A DNA stretch of 64,000 nt from Phanerodontia chrysosporium. Lineage: Eukaryota > Basidiomycota > Agaricomycetes > Polyporales > Phanerochaetaceae. Below the pieces are notes generated by a model that was given only the letters and a program-made list of their open reading frames with translations, was not told the origin of the DNA and made no database searches. Below are positions 1 to 12,216 of the stretch, piece after piece; position 1 is the first letter of the stretch; each line of letters starts with the position of its first letter. A program made the position numbers and the translations under genes. The stretch spans positions 620,001 to 684,000 of the forward strand of contig MJGA01000016.1 of assembly GCA_001910725.1 (NCBI GenBank), given 5' to 3'.

Positions 1-589
1 GAGTCCGCATTCAAACAGCCTCTTACTACGGCGCCACCGGCACCTGCAGCGTCATCGTCTCTCGCCTTGAGGCTGAAGAACAATGCGCTGCCGCTCATGG
101 TGATCCCTCCAGAAGAGGACCCGCTGCTGCACTACATCGCCTCGACCATTCAAAAGCACGGAGAACGCAAGAAAGCCTCTCGCATCGTCGCCAAGACACT
201 CCTCCACATCCACACCATGACCCGCGCCCCGCCGCTGCAGGTCGTCCGCGAAGCAGTCCTCGCCGCCGCGCCTGCGTGCAAGAACCTCACCATGACACAC
301 GGAACCAGGCGGTTGTACAAGCCTGTCGCTCTCGGCGAGAGACAGCGGACACGGTACGCGATCAAGTGGATCCTCGAGGCGTGCCAGAAGCGGCCGGAGC
401 ACAAGCTGGAGGAGCGGCTGGCGCGAGAGATGATAGACATCATTCAGTGCACGAGTCCAGACCAGAACGAAGCCCTCAAGAAAAAGCTGGATGTGCATAC
501 GTTGGCCATGCGCAATCGGTGAGTAGCCTAATGTTGAAGCTTGGTTCATGACTGACTCTGCTTCAAGTGCCAACACAACCATGCGGTAA
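1..589 (+). CDS. RSM7: Mitochondrial small-subunit ribosomal protein uS7m, 3' part
   Basis: This is the 3' part of a uS7-family protein of the mitochondrial ribosome. The frame is open from base 1, so the start and the mitochondrial targeting region lie outside the window. The visible protein has the S7 pattern: a basic 'GERKKASRIV' stretch, then 'APPLQVVREAV', then 'YKPVALGERQRTRYAIKWIL' and a C-terminal helix. The first visible exon ends at 518 and a 49-nt intron (gtgagt to ag, 519-567) is followed by a tiny last exon (568-589) that adds a short tail ending in TTMR before TAA. Family assignment is firm. The targeting peptide cannot be judged here. Confidence 0.88.
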
Positions 590-1170
590 AGGAAGCTGCA
601 GTCAAACATGGTATAGTCCACCTTTGACTTGGGCTACAAAACGAGTGGCATCGGCCCAAGTACTGCTTGTGCTATGTGGTGGCTTGCATACTTCCCGTGC
701 GTCCCGACGCTACTCGTTGGCAACCATCGTCGATCCTGGTCGTATGGTGCTTCAATTTGGCTCCCGATGTTACAATATCCTAGACATTGTCGTAGCGTGC
801 TGCTTTACGGATAGCTTTCAGCTTGTGGCGAACTATTTCTGGTTTGGTTTCAGACGCCCGTCCATGTTTCGAGGCGTGCCGGCTTTGGACCCAAGTGTCG
901 CGTTCATCTTGGCTCTCTCCTTCCCGCATCATGTATCTCAGCCTCGGCAATGAGTCCAGCTCCGTCCAACATACGTCTAATAAGTGTGGCGGCTCGATTT
1001 GAGCGGCGGGCGATGAAATCATTCCCTGAGAAACGCTTTGTGACCAGCGGGGGCTTGTGACCCAAACCGACATGCTCAGCTGTGCGGTTGCAGGTCTCTT
1101 CTCACTCCAACGCTGCCGGCTTTGGCCCTCACACATTCTTTCCTCGTACCATCCTCGATCGGTCGGAACG
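590..1170. other. Intergenic, no supported gene
   Basis: This stretch lies between the uS7m stop and the aminopeptidase start. Short open frames exist on both strands, but none shows a recognisable protein pattern or splice structure. It must contain the terminator of the upstream gene and the promoter of the downstream one; no clear TATA box was seen. Confidence 0.5.
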
Positions 1171-4087
1171 ATGGGCGCACCTATGGCTCAGAAGGTGGAC
1201 ACTACCCAGAGGCTCGAGAGGCTCAGGGAGCTCATGCGGAGGCCTGAGAACAACGTGAACGCGTATGTCGTTCCGAGCGAAGACTCACGTACGTGCATCC
1301 CATACGAAGTCTGTGTGTGTGTGCCTGACTCGCTGCGCAGACTCGAGCGAATACAGTGCTGCCTGTGACGAACGTCGGGCGTACATCTCAGGGTTCAATG
1401 GATCGGCAGGTACGAGAAGCAAGTAAATGTCATCCATCTGGCCTACTCAACCAGTTCCGCCGAGCAGGATGTGCTATTATCACGGACAAGAACGCGTTCC
1501 TGTTCACAGATGGACGCTACTTTCTTCAGGCGGAGAAGCAGCTTGACCAGTGCGTACGTCACCGAGTACGGGAGAGGCATGCATTGACACGGGGTTGCAG
1601 GAATTGGACTTTGATGAAGCAAGGTCTCCCCGGTATGTGTCTAGAGCTTCGTGCCGATCACAGCTATTGACAGTGCGCATATTAGATGTTCCGACCTGGC
1701 AGGAATTCCTCTACAAGGTGGGCAGCGTGCCCTTCAGGTGACTCCGCTAGGGATATTCACGCAACACTCAGAATCTCGAATCACACAGTCGCATTGGAAT
1801 CGATCCTACGGTCATCCTTGCAAGTACGTCTATCCAGTCTACAACATGGTCTGCGATGCTCACGTACCTATAGCGGACGCGGAGAGCTTGCAGACCTCTC
1901 TACGCGAAAAGGAGTCACATCTGGTTTCGCTCAAACAGAATCTGGTTGACCAAGTATGGGAAGATAGACCACAAAGGCCCGCCAATGAGGTGTTCCCCTT
2001 GGACGTGAAGTATTCCGGTATGCAACACCCTCTGATTCTCGTCTTCCTGTCTCAGACTCCAGCGCAGGCGAACCACACACCGAGAAGATCAAGCGCCTGC
2101 AGGATGAGCTCAAGGCGAAGAAGTACAAAGCCATGATTGTGAACATGCTGGACGAAGTCGCGTGGCTGTACAACCTTCGCGGTTCCGATATCGACTTCAA
2201 CCCGGTCTTCTTCGCTTACTCAGTGGTAACGCAAGACAAGGCAATCCTCTTCATCAACCCCAGCCAGGTCAACGATATCGTCCGCAAGCACCTCGGCGAA
2301 GGTGTCGAGCTCAAGCCGTACGATGACTTTTTCCACTACTTGAGTGGCCTCGGTGCAGCGCTCGAACTCAGCAAACACTCGGTACGCGCGTTCGCGGCAT
2401 CCTCCTCCTCTCTTGCTGACGTCATACGTACAGCAAGCCGTTCTGGGCGACAAGACCAGTCTAGCCATTGCTGAGGCCATCGGAAACGTACGTATCTTCA
2501 TGCGTCAATATGCAATCTATTCAGCGGGGGCTTCGTGGGCTGACATAGATCAACTGTCGTATCATGAAGGAAAACATCGTAATTACTAGATCCCCCGTCG
2601 CAGATATGAAGTCTATCAAGAACCCTACAGAGGTTGAAGGTAGGGCAGAGAATCTACAACGTGACGAGTACATGGGTGACCTCTTCCCTCAGGGTTCAGA
2701 CAATGTCACATTAGAGACGGTGCAGCCCTCGCCCGCTACTTCGCATGGCTTGAAGAGCAACTCAACAACGGCGTCGTGTTGAACGAGAGCCAAGCAGCAG
2801 ACCAGCTCGAGAAGTACAGATCGTAAGTTGGACCGCCTATGTGAATGATCGAGTAGCTGACATCTTGTAGGGAGCTTGATTTGTTCAAGGGTCTTTCCTT
2901 CACGACTATTTCCTCGACCGGGCCGAACGCCGCGGTCATTCACTATAGCCCGGACCCACTCGACTGTGCAATCATCCGCAAGGATCAGGTCTACCTCTGC
3001 GACTCTGGTGGACAGTACCTGGACGGTACCACCGATGTGACGCGGACATGGGTTAGTGGACTTCTGTGGCTGACGCACAGCAAAGCTGACGATTGCGAAG
3101 CACTTCGGCACCCCGACCGCTGAAGAAAAGCGTGCATTCACTCGCGTGCTCCAGGGTCATATCGCCATTGACACCGCTGTCTTCCCGAATGGTACATCTG
3201 GTGAGTCGTTGTGAGCCTGATACCCGTCATATCAGGGTCCTCAATGCTCTGTCTAGGTTATATTATGTGAGCAGCGTGTCATGTTGTAGATGTAAACAAT
3301 GACTGACCGTCTCTTCAGCGATTCCTTCGCACGGAGGCCGCTTTGGGAAGATGGACTTGGTGAGTAGACACGTTATGATGGCAATGAGCTCGTGCCTAAA
3401 GCGACATAGATTATCGGTACGTGGTTCCTATCGCAAGCAAGGTAAGAACGACTGATTAAAAATCGTGTCCAGACATGGCACTGGCCACGGTGTCGGTAAG
3501 TAGCTCTCATGACTACTGTTGTGCTTTTTACTGACTGTGCTCGTGCAGGACATTTCTTGAACGTTCATGAAGGCCCGCAAGGAATTGGCATGCGCATCGG
3601 TGAGTGTTGCGGTTCATACTTCGCGATCTGTTTTAATACTGCCCATCAGCTTACAACAATACGCCCTTGAAAGTTGGCATGACTGTCTCCAATGGTAAAT
3701 GTTCAGAGTCGGCTCTCAATCTTGAGATACTCACTCGTCTTCATGTAGAGCCCGGATACTATGCCGACGGCCGGTTCGGAATCCGCATAGAGAACGTAGT
3801 CGTTGTGCGGGAGGTGAAAACCCCAAACAACTTTGGTAACAAGGGTTCCTTGGGTTCGAGCCTCTCACTATGGTAAGTGCCTGCTTTTGTCTGCTGTCTC
3901 GGCTAGTAACACGTCCGCTTCGCAGTGCCCTATCCACAAGAACCTCGTGGACACCTCGCTTCTGACGGACTCGGAACGGACTTGGTTGAACAAGTACCAT
4001 TCCATGGTTCTAGAGAAGGTCTCGCCCCTCCTGGAGAACGATCCCAGAGCCCTGGCGTGGCTCCAGAGGGAGTGCTCGCCCCTGTAA
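1171..4087 (+). CDS. AMPP: Xaa-Pro aminopeptidase P (M24B), about 20 introns
   Basis: This encodes a cytosolic aminopeptidase P, which removes the N-terminal residue from peptides with proline in second position, using two metal ions. The start is ATG 1171; ATG 1183 is in frame. N-terminal creatinase-like domains include '[10 protein letters not shown]' and '[13 protein letters not shown]'. The catalytic pita-bread domain shows '[19 protein letters not shown]' with the two metal-binding aspartates, then '[18 protein letters not shown]' with the histidine ligand, then glutamates in 'NEPGYY' and 'GIRIENVV'. About 20 introns are needed, all GT-AG and all in phase. Very small exons occur at 3257-3266 (10 nt), 3410-3416 (7 nt) and 3473-3495 (23 nt), each supplying conserved residues. 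The frame is unbroken throughout, so the gene looks functional. Confidence 0.92.
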
Positions 4088-4850
4088 GCGTAGCATACGA
4101 TGGATCTCACCAATGCTGAGGTACTATAGCCTGTTTGCATCGCATCGAATGCAGCTACGCTCCAAATGCTGAGTGGCGTGATTGACCATTGGTCATAGCA
4201 GCAATCACCTGTCCCCATCTCCGGAGGCACCAGCGCGTTGCTGTATGTAATCGAGCAACATGGGTTGTGGACTGCGCTCTGCACGGCCAGAGCAATGTGT
4301 ATATGTCTCCTACGAGTTTTGAAGGCAATACGCTCTCGTTTGATTTACCTACGGCGGCGAGTGATCGACCAAGACGTATGAGATGCGCTCCGTATGTTTC
4401 GCTGATAACCTATGTACTTGCGATCCCTCTTCCAAGGCGATGGCGCACCGCCGGCGAAGGGTCACCGGTTTGTTAGCCGTATCCCGTTAGCGCAGGAGTC
4501 TAGCGCCCTATATGTTCTGTGAGACGGTCCTGTCATGAGAACCGTCGGGCAGCGGACAACCATGTCCCACGGGACGAGCTGCATATCCACGAAGAAATGT
4601 GCAGCGGCGAATAGCCTACGCTGGTAGCAGCAGTCAGACGATGCCGTGCTGCCACCCTATTCATGGTGGACGACACCCGAGGCCTCACCTGTGCACCTCC
4701 GAAAATATTCTTTCACATCCGAGAGGAGCGGTGGTAATCAAAGTAATTAGAAATACACACGCAAACTACGGGCTTCCGTGGAAGATCAGAGGTTCCGGGC
4801 ATGTATAAAAGCCTGAGAGCACACTCGAGCTCGCTTCCACCCGACTCACG
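4088..4850. other. Intergenic, mostly featureless
   Basis: This separates the aminopeptidase stop from the aldehyde dehydrogenase start. Apart from the TATA box near its right end, annotated separately, I see no gene or repeat. Small open frames here lack family similarity. Confidence 0.5.
4804..4810 (+). promoter_or_regulatory. TATA box of the aldehyde dehydrogenase gene
   Basis: The sequence tataaaa lies 41 bases before the ATG at 4851, preceded by GC-rich DNA and followed by a pyrimidine-rich leader. If initiation occurs about 30 bases downstream, the 5' leader would be very short. The assignment is by consensus and position only. Confidence 0.6.
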
Positions 4851-6805
4851 ATGTCGACTAGCGGCCTCCAGTTCACTCCTCTCTCGGAGATCCAGACTGT
4901 AGGCTACCGCTATTGTCGACATCCTATCTGACTGACGAAGTGCCTCCTCAGATCTATGACCGCCTTCAACAGACGTTCAAGGCGGCACGACGCGACCGCT
5001 GAGCTACCGCCGCCAGCAGTTGCAGCTTGCGCGGATGATGCAGGACAACATCTCTGCTTTCGAGGCCGCGTTAGATGCGGATCTCGGAAAGCAGCGGCAA
5101 GAGGTTGTTGTCGCAGAAGTGGGGCCCATCGTCTCGGGCAGTCTCCACGCTGCTGATAACCTGGAAGAATGGGCGCGGCCGGAAAAGCCCAAGGTCGAGG
5201 CGTGGCGCAGCTCCTGGGACACCACGATACATAACGTGCCCAAGGGGGTCGTCATGGTCATCGCGTACGTGGTTCCAATGCTTCTCCAGCCGCGGAAGGT
5301 GAACTCATGCGGATTTCCCTACTTTCGTTCAGTCCATGGAACTTCCCAGTCGTTCTAACATTCAATCCGCTCATTGGTGCCATTGCGGCGGGCTGCCCCG
5401 CGGTGCTCAAGCCGTCAGAGTGCGCACCGACAGTTGCGGCCCTCATCGCGACGCTCGTGCCGCAGTACCTCGACCCTGCCGCGTACGCAGTCGTGAGCGG
5501 CGGCGTCGAAGAGACGAAGGCACTGCTTGACCGTCCCTGGGGCCACATCCTCTTTACAGGCAGCACGCGCGTCGGACGGATCATTGCCACTGCCGCGGGG
5601 CGGACGCTTACGCCTGTCACGCTTGAGCTGGGCGGGAAGAGTCCTGTGATCATCGCGCCCGACTACGATTTGGAGCTCGCTGCCAAACGCATCTGTACGG
5701 CAAATGTCAGAATGTCGGCCAGGTGAGTGCATCTTTCATGGTGAGCTACTCACGATGTACAGCATGTTCATTCTTGGGTAACTCGCCAGCTGTGTGTCTC
5801 GCCCGACCATGTGCTTGTGCCACGCTCCGTCTACAAGCCGTTCTTAGAAGCGATGAAGAAGGCGTACGCGACGCTCTTCCCGAGCGACCCACTGGACCCG
5901 GAGGCCAAGTGGGGCAAGATCGTGAACGAGCAGCATTTCAAGCGCGTCAAGGGTCTCATCGAGGCCAGCAAAGGCGAGATCATCCTCGGTGGCAAGTGGG
6001 ACGAGAGCAGGTTGCGGATTGCGCTCACAATCGTGGCCGGAGTCAAGCTGGATGATTCACTGATGAGCGAGTGCGCAGACTCGCTCTCTTGATATTTCCG
6101 AATGCTGATTCGCCCCTTTGTTGCGCAGAGAGATCTTTGGCCCTGCGCTCCCCATTATCGAAGTCGAGGATGTCGACGAAGCCATCCAGATTGTGGGGGA
6201 TAGGTAAGCCGTGGTACTACCATCCTTTTCTGCATCGTAATAACTGTACAATTGGATGACGATAGGCCATACCCCCTTGTCATATACACATTCACCAACA
6301 GCAAGGAGGTCGAGGACAAGAGTTTGTGGCCGAACTCGTATTCTTTTGCCCATCTGACACGAGCACCAGTTTTCGCGCGTACTAACAGCGGCACCGTCGT
6401 CATGAACGACACCCAAATGCAGCTTGCAGGTACATAAGCTTGTTGCGACCAGTTTCATCATACGTCGTTCACGCGCAATAACCCTCTAGTGTACGAGGTG
6501 CCGTTCGGAGGCCACGGCGAATCCGGATGTGCGTCACGCGTCTACGCTACGCCCTGTATTTGGCTGACGATTCTTGGCATGCAGATGGAGCGTACAATGG
6601 CAAGCTCACCTTCGACATGTGCTCCCATCGTCGGAGCTACATCAATGTTCCTCCAGAGTGAGTCTGGGGCCCACCCACGAGCATCCGCGGTACTGAAGCA
6701 AGATTTAGGATGGAATCCTTCTATAAATACCGCTACCTGCCTTACACCGAAGAGGGCTACAAGGTCATGTCCCAGAATGCGCATCTCAAAATCCCAGAGG
6801 CGTGA
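4851..6805 (+). CDS. Aldehyde dehydrogenase, class-3-like, with two apparent frame breaks
   Basis: This is a NAD(P)-dependent aldehyde dehydrogenase oxidising an aldehyde to its acid; the substrate cannot be inferred. Recognisable parts are 'PWNFPVVLTFNPLIGAIAAG' (cofactor-binding region), 'ILFTGSTRVGRII', 'LELGGKSPVII' with the general-base Glu, a NVGQLC-type motif carrying the catalytic Cys, 'EIFGPALPIIEVEDVDEAI', and the C-terminal 'VPFGGHGESG'. The intron sites downstream are in phase and the C-terminus is intact to TGA 6803-6805. Two places lack one base. Near 4981-4990 'TFKA' jumps frame before 'GTTRPLSYRRQQLQLARM'. Near 5690-5696 'AAKRI' jumps before 'YGKCQNVGQ'. Both look like a shortened G or C run. 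The gene is either a functional one with sequence errors or a young pseudogene; I favour the former because the same lesion recurs in other genes. Confidence 0.85.
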
Positions 6806-7922
6806 TTCGGGCAGTCGTCCGATACGTAGCGGCTTGGTTCCAACAATCAGTGCAATGCGGGGAGTATAACAGCTCATAGATAAGCTGATGGTGGACGTAA
6901 TTGCCTGTACAATACTTGTAACTCATACCTGTGGTCATGCACATTTACCAGACCTGTATGTTAGAGGGCTCAACATTCAAGGGTCGCGAGACGACCGTAG
7001 TTAATTAGGTGATTAACAGAAAATAAGGTCATGTCTCTCTTTTCCCCAGCATTCCCTGAAGCACACCAGGAGGTGCGCGTGAGACGGATACACAAAACTT
7101 TAGATATGTCGAAGCATCGTCTGGCAGACGAACTTGAAGCTTGAATGTCGAGAGCCATATACGAGGTCATCTCGTGGGAAAGTGATTGCCATCATCGGAA
7201 GCGATGCGTGTCCGCCGCGAGCCTCGAGGACCTTTGTCGAGAACATAGTCCCAGAACACGATACGCAACGGTGCAGGACGTATGTGGTAGGAGCATAGCA
7301 GTATCGCGCTTTTTCTGAGCTAATTATGCGCGTTGAACAGCAATGTTCTAGTAACTGTTGAATATATTCGAGAGCCAGCGTGCGACAGTAGCAGCTACCG
7401 CAAGCCGGCATGGCATACGACTCTATATTCGGGAGAAGTGAACGCTCTCCACAAACTCTGCAACAGTGTTTTTGAGGGATGAGAGTTGCTCAGTCTGGTG
7501 CGTGCTCTCCCCACGGTGATGTGTCGGCTAGGAAAACGCCGGTTCGCAGTCTCCCACTGACAAATGCCTCCTGAACAGACGTCCCGCATCAATCCATTGT
7601 TCTGATTATGCTTTCGCTCCAGCAAGAAATTAGTCTCAGCACTCCGAGTCTGGTTGCGGCGAGTGCAGAGACGGGGCTTTAGCCCCTAGCGCTTGTCCCT
7701 CTCCTAGCGGGGCAACACTTGCAATCATTCCTTTGCGTGTCAAACTGCCCATCACTATTCTTACTCGGCTGCAAACAGGGACAATAAGTGCTAAATTCTT
7801 CCTGATTGGCAGGCTTGGGGACACCCAGGTACGTGAGCGCTAACTTTAAACTCGTGCAACTTGGCCTCATCCACCATCTGAACGTTAGCCCTTCCCCCCA
7901 CAGTACGGAGGCAGGCGCAGTC
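6806..7922. other. Intergenic, no supported gene
   Basis: This is about 1.1 kb between the aldehyde dehydrogenase and the helicase. Open frames up to about 100 codons exist on the minus strand, but their translations look random and have no splice context. The helicase promoter should be here; no obvious TATA box was found. Confidence 0.5.
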
Positions 7923-10900
7923 ATGGTGCCTAAGCAGACATGCACCTGTGGTTTCGAGATATATGCGCATAATCTCGACACTCATGTCGCGGGCAGAAGA
8001 CATCGGGAAGCGCTCGCCGCGCTGCAGGGCAGCACCCCTGAAGCCTCCTCAGGTAGGTATTCTTTGCTCGAGATTTGGGACGCGGAAGGCTCATGCACGG
8101 CTCAGGCGACCTTACTAGATGCGACGTCTGCTACCTGGACTTCCCTACACGGACGGAGTTCGACAGACACCAGCGATCCGAAGGCCATCGGCACGCTCTT
8201 GCTCGTGCCGCAGACCAGCATGCCAACCCGACAATACCTTACACGAGGGTTACTGGAACTCCTGCGGCCCCTGGCTATATACAATGCGATATTTGTCACA
8301 AGGATATCCATGTCGATGTCTGGGTTGCCCATACGACGCGCCACACCAGCCATCAGGAACGAGCGGCAGTGGACGCTGCTCGCGAAGAAGCTGAGAAGGA
8401 CAAGAACGGTGTCTCAGTGTCCTACAAGCGTGGCATTGACTTTGGTATAATCGATCTGGTGGAGGCCCTGCGCCCTGAGCTTTATCGCACCGCAGACGTG
8501 AAGGTCACCAGGACTGACGAGTCTCCCGCTCACATCAACTTGTTCTCAGTCAGGCTTGCATCGTCTGAAAGGGGTGATCATTATGGGGCGAAGTGAGTAT
8601 AACATCTTGGGTAACTGGGTCATGGCTAACATTCTCCAGATTCTCGGCTGCAGTGCTCCGCTCGCAGAGGACCGTGAAGCTTGGATCGCCTCGGACGGTC
8701 TCGGTCACCTTTCACCCGTCGTACGAAGGGCAGTACGAAGATACCCTCGAGCTCACTTTCCACAGGGTGATGCCCGGATCGCGAACCGCTCAACAGTTCG
8801 TTATCACGCGACAGATCCGAGCGATTGTCGGTTCGCCGGAAGACCATGAGCAGCTGGGACCGAAAGCACCGTATGTGAGGGCGCGCCCGAAGGCTGCCTA
8901 TCACAAGCCGAGGCGCATCATCACGGTCATGCGCCCCCCAACTTGGAGTCGCACCAAGTGGAAAGTCCGTTTACCCGCGTACGACCCTCCAGAGGACCTC
9001 ATCAGCGCAGCGTTCGGTCGCCATCCTAAGGCAGCTGTCCTGCAGTATGTACCGGGCCTGAGCTTTGAGACTTACACCCAGTTCTTCCAAGCCTTACTCT
9101 GGATAGAGGAGGAACAACAGCGGTGCGAAATCTTGTATCCATACCCACCGTTCACGTCCTGAGCTTCGTCCGTTCTAGGCTGAACCTCGCTATGTACGCA
9201 ATGGAGGGTGTTGACATTATACAGCGTTATCCGGAATACGAGTGAGTGCATAGCCACATCACGAAGACTTTTCCAACAAACGCACTAACGTTTTACAGGG
9301 TGGCGGTTCGGGGACTGGGTGAGGGAAGACCGTCTGTGATTGTGGGCGATATAATCCATGTCAAGCACTCACGAGACGCAACGGATACGTGGTACGAAGG
9401 CTGCATTCACAAAATCACGGGTACCTCCGTACGCCTCCGATTTAACGAGAAGTTTACTGCGTTGCGCGGAGCGAAGGTCGATGTGAGATTCGTGCTCAAC
9501 CGTCTTCCGGACCGGAGGATGCACCAAGCTATTTCGTCGCCAGTCAGCCTCCCCCGCCTGCTTTTCCCTCGCATTCAAGACGTTCACAACCTTCGCCCAC
9601 CGACCGACTATGATGTACACCGCATCACACTGATTGATCGGACGCTCTCGAATAACAAGGAACAGCTTGAAACGATTGCAGCAATAGTCAACCGACCTCC
9701 TGGTAGCGTCCCATTCGTCGTGTACGGCCCGTAAGTGCTTATTTGAGCATGCAGTTTCCTCAACTGACCCCATTTCCGCAGGCCGGGGACAGGAAAGACG
9801 GTCACGATCGTGGAGGCTATACGACAAATCCTTGCTGCTAACCCGGAAGCCAGAATACTTGCATGCGCGCCTTCCAATTCGGCTGCGGATCTAATCGCAC
9901 TGCGTCTGGCACACAGACCGTTGAGCCCACGCGAGCTCTTCCGGATGAACTCCTATGCGCGCCCGTATAAGTCATTGGCAGAGAACGCATCGATCCTAAC
10001 CGACTTCTCGCTATACAACGACAACAAAGTCTTCGCCATCCCACCCCTTGAGAAGCTTATCACTTACCGGGTCATCGTCTCCACCTGCATCTCCGCTGGG
10101 ATTCCACACGGCCTCGGCATCGAGCGCGGACATTTCACGCATGTCTTCCTCGACGAGGCAGGACAGGCGACGGAGCCGATGTCTATGGTGCTCATCAAGA
10201 CCCTCGCAGACGAAGCTACCAATGTCGTTCTGGCAGGAGACGTCAGACAATTGAATCCTATAGTCCATTCCCCGCTTGCTCGCGACTTTGGGCTCAAGCA
10301 AAGCTACCTCCAGCGCCTCATGGACATGCCGATATACGACGAGAAGACGGGCAAGGGTAGAACGTGAGTTACCCGCTCCTCAGTCTCACGCAATGGTGCC
10401 CTGACCTCCCCCCCATCCAGCATCATCAAGTTGGTAAATCACTTCCGGTCGCATCCCGACCTTCTGGACTTCCCGAACCGCCACTTTTACGGGGGAGAGC
10501 TTGTGCCCTGTGCAGACCCCGCTGTCACGCACAGCCTGCTCAAGTACGACAGACTGCCCGCGAAGAACTTCCCGATCATCTTCCACGGTGTCGTCGGCAG
10601 GGACCAGCGCGAGGCCGAGTCGCCGTCGTTCTTCAATGTCGACGAGGTCACGATCGTCAAGGGCTATCTCACATCGCTGCTAGAGGATCGGAAGATGCGG
10701 ATAAGTTCGTGTCCTAGTCGTTTGAACGGGCTGCATGGCTGACTGGGAGATGATCATCGTAGCTCCCAACGATATCGGCGTAATTGCACCCTACCATGCG
10801 CAGTGCCAGAAAATCCTGAGCATACTCCCTCCGAAGTTGAAGGGGGTCAAGGTGGGCAGTGTAGAAGAATTCCAGGGCCAGGTATGCTTGTTAGCCTTCG

Positions 10901-11416
10901 ATTGATGGGATCGACTCACCGAGTTGTTCTTCACAGGAGCGACGTGTGATCATCATCACGACGGTGCGAAGCAGCACAGACTACATCGCCTACGACATGA
11001 GGCACACACTAGGTTTCGTCGCCGATGCGAAACGCTTCAATGGTGAGTTTTGCTTGCTACTCGCAGTGGCCCATACCGACGGTTGTCCTCCAGTCGCGAT
11101 CACCCGCGCACGCAGCCTTCTCATCGTGGTGGGCAATCCGCGAACGCTCGGTCTCGACCCGATGTGGCGCGAATGGCTCAACTTCGTGCACCAGAAGGGC
11201 GGCTGCCGCGGCAAGGAGCTCGACTGGGATCCCACGGACCCCGTCAATGAGGATGCGTACGACGCAGAGACCCGCACAAAGGCCGAGGCCGAGGCACACG
11301 AGATGATACAGCGCATGCGCGCACAGTACTTGCACAATTACGAGCCGCCAGAGGAGGAAGATGAGGAGGAAAGCGAGCGCGACCCGCGGGAGTTCCCGGG
11401 CAGGGAAGTTGATTGA
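7923..11416 (+). CDS. SDE3/MOV10-like SF1 RNA helicase with N-terminal C2H2 fingers
   Basis: This is a superfamily-1 (UPF1-like) helicase of the SDE3/MOV10/Armitage group, whose members act in RNA silencing and RNP remodelling. Start ATG 7923; about nine short in-phase introns; no frame breaks; roughly 980 residues. The N-terminus has three U1-like C2H2 fingers, recognisable as '[20 protein letters not shown]', '[20 protein letters not shown]' and '[20 protein letters not shown]'. A beta-rich linker follows. Helicase motifs then appear in order: Walker A 'GPPGTGKT' (rebuilt across the intron near 9731-9780), '[10 protein letters not shown]' (Ia), '[12 protein letters not shown]' (II, DEAG), '[12 protein letters not shown]' (III), 'APYHAQC' (IV), '[11 protein letters not shown]' (V) and 'NVAITRA' (VI, rebuilt across an intron). 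The tail is acidic. SDE3-type proteins work with RNA-dependent RNA polymerase in plants; an RdRP gene lies about 8.5 kb downstream on the same strand. The role in this fungus is inferred. Confidence 0.9.
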
Positions 11417-11576
11417 GGGTGGACGCTGCATGCCTCGTATCTGAGCTGCATTTATTCCTGCGCATCCTTCATATACAAGTATATTTATGATCAATGCAGG
11501 GCTCCGATGCGTTGCCCCCTCATGCATGTGTGGCGTCAAAGCCGCTCGCTGCACCTTTCTCGCCTGCCGTTGCATA

Positions 11577-12216
11577 TTAATCTGACGTCTCGCGTTCCTC
11601 CGATGATCCACTGGAAAATCCGGGTGCACTGGATGCACTGGAAAAGTCGGATGCACTGGAACAGCCGGATGCACTGGAACCGCCGGATTCTGAAGACGCA
11701 CCCCGTTGCTCTTCGTCCAAGATTGCAGAAGAGGCCGGCATATCGGACATGGTAAGCCTGCCGCAGTCGTCGCATCTGCGCAAGTCGCGGCGTGGCCGTT
11801 TGTACATTACGAGCTACTCGGATTTCAGGACATCAGAATGGGTGAGACAGCGGCTCTCTGGACAACCTACTGTCTCAACGTCGGGGAGATCCCAATACGG
11901 CTCTTTGCATGTAGGGCACTTCCGGTGATTAGGTGATGTGTGGTAGTGCAACCGTAAGGTTTCGCCGTCGGGTGTGTAGTAATCGCAAGCTTTGCACGAG
12001 TAGAAGAGCTCGTGCTTCTTCGAATGTTTGTCACGAGTTCCTTCAGTTATACGTATACCTACCCGTCATCGAGTCTACTACCGCAAGCAACGCGCCTGAT
12101 GAGAACCCCTGCTTCCCACAAAGGCCGCATTCATGAAGTGCGTGCATCTTTCTTCGATGGTCACGCATACCCTGCCGTGTGGGGAATGGTCTTTGGCATT
12201 CGGAACATGGGGGCAT
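11577..12216 (-). CDS. Small C2H2-type zinc-finger protein with Ser-rich tail
   Basis: The minus strand encodes repeated Cys/His pairs: 'CSECQRPFPTRQGMRDHRR', 'ECGLCGK', then, after a probable intron, 'CKACDYYTPDGETLRLHYH', 'CPTCKEPYWDL' and finally 'CDDCGRLTMSDMPASSAI'. The last exon continues into a Ser/Ala/Gly-rich tail ending at 11577. The short start MPPCSEC (ATG at 12216) is preferred; an in-frame ATG at 12387 would add 57 unremarkable residues. A probable second intron (gtagctcg to cag) restores the frame before CDDC. The first intron is ambiguous, with possible donors gttctc or gtagta. The role is unknown; it resembles the Cys/His fingers of the larger C2H2+RING proteins in this window. 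Moderate confidence in the gene, low confidence in exact exons. Confidence 0.6.
11608..11692. repeat. Short degenerate tandem repeat, about 18 bp unit
   Basis: Three to four imperfect copies of an 18-base unit (core ccggatgcactggaac) lie in the last exon of the minus-strand C2H2 gene. They encode repeated Ser-Ser-Ala-Ser-like steps in its tail. This is probably a coding minisatellite that may vary in copy number between strains. Confidence 0.6.

Noticed and set aside
567..953. Open frame overlapping the end of the uS7m gene
   Set aside because: It starts inside the last exon of uS7m in another frame and its translation looks random.
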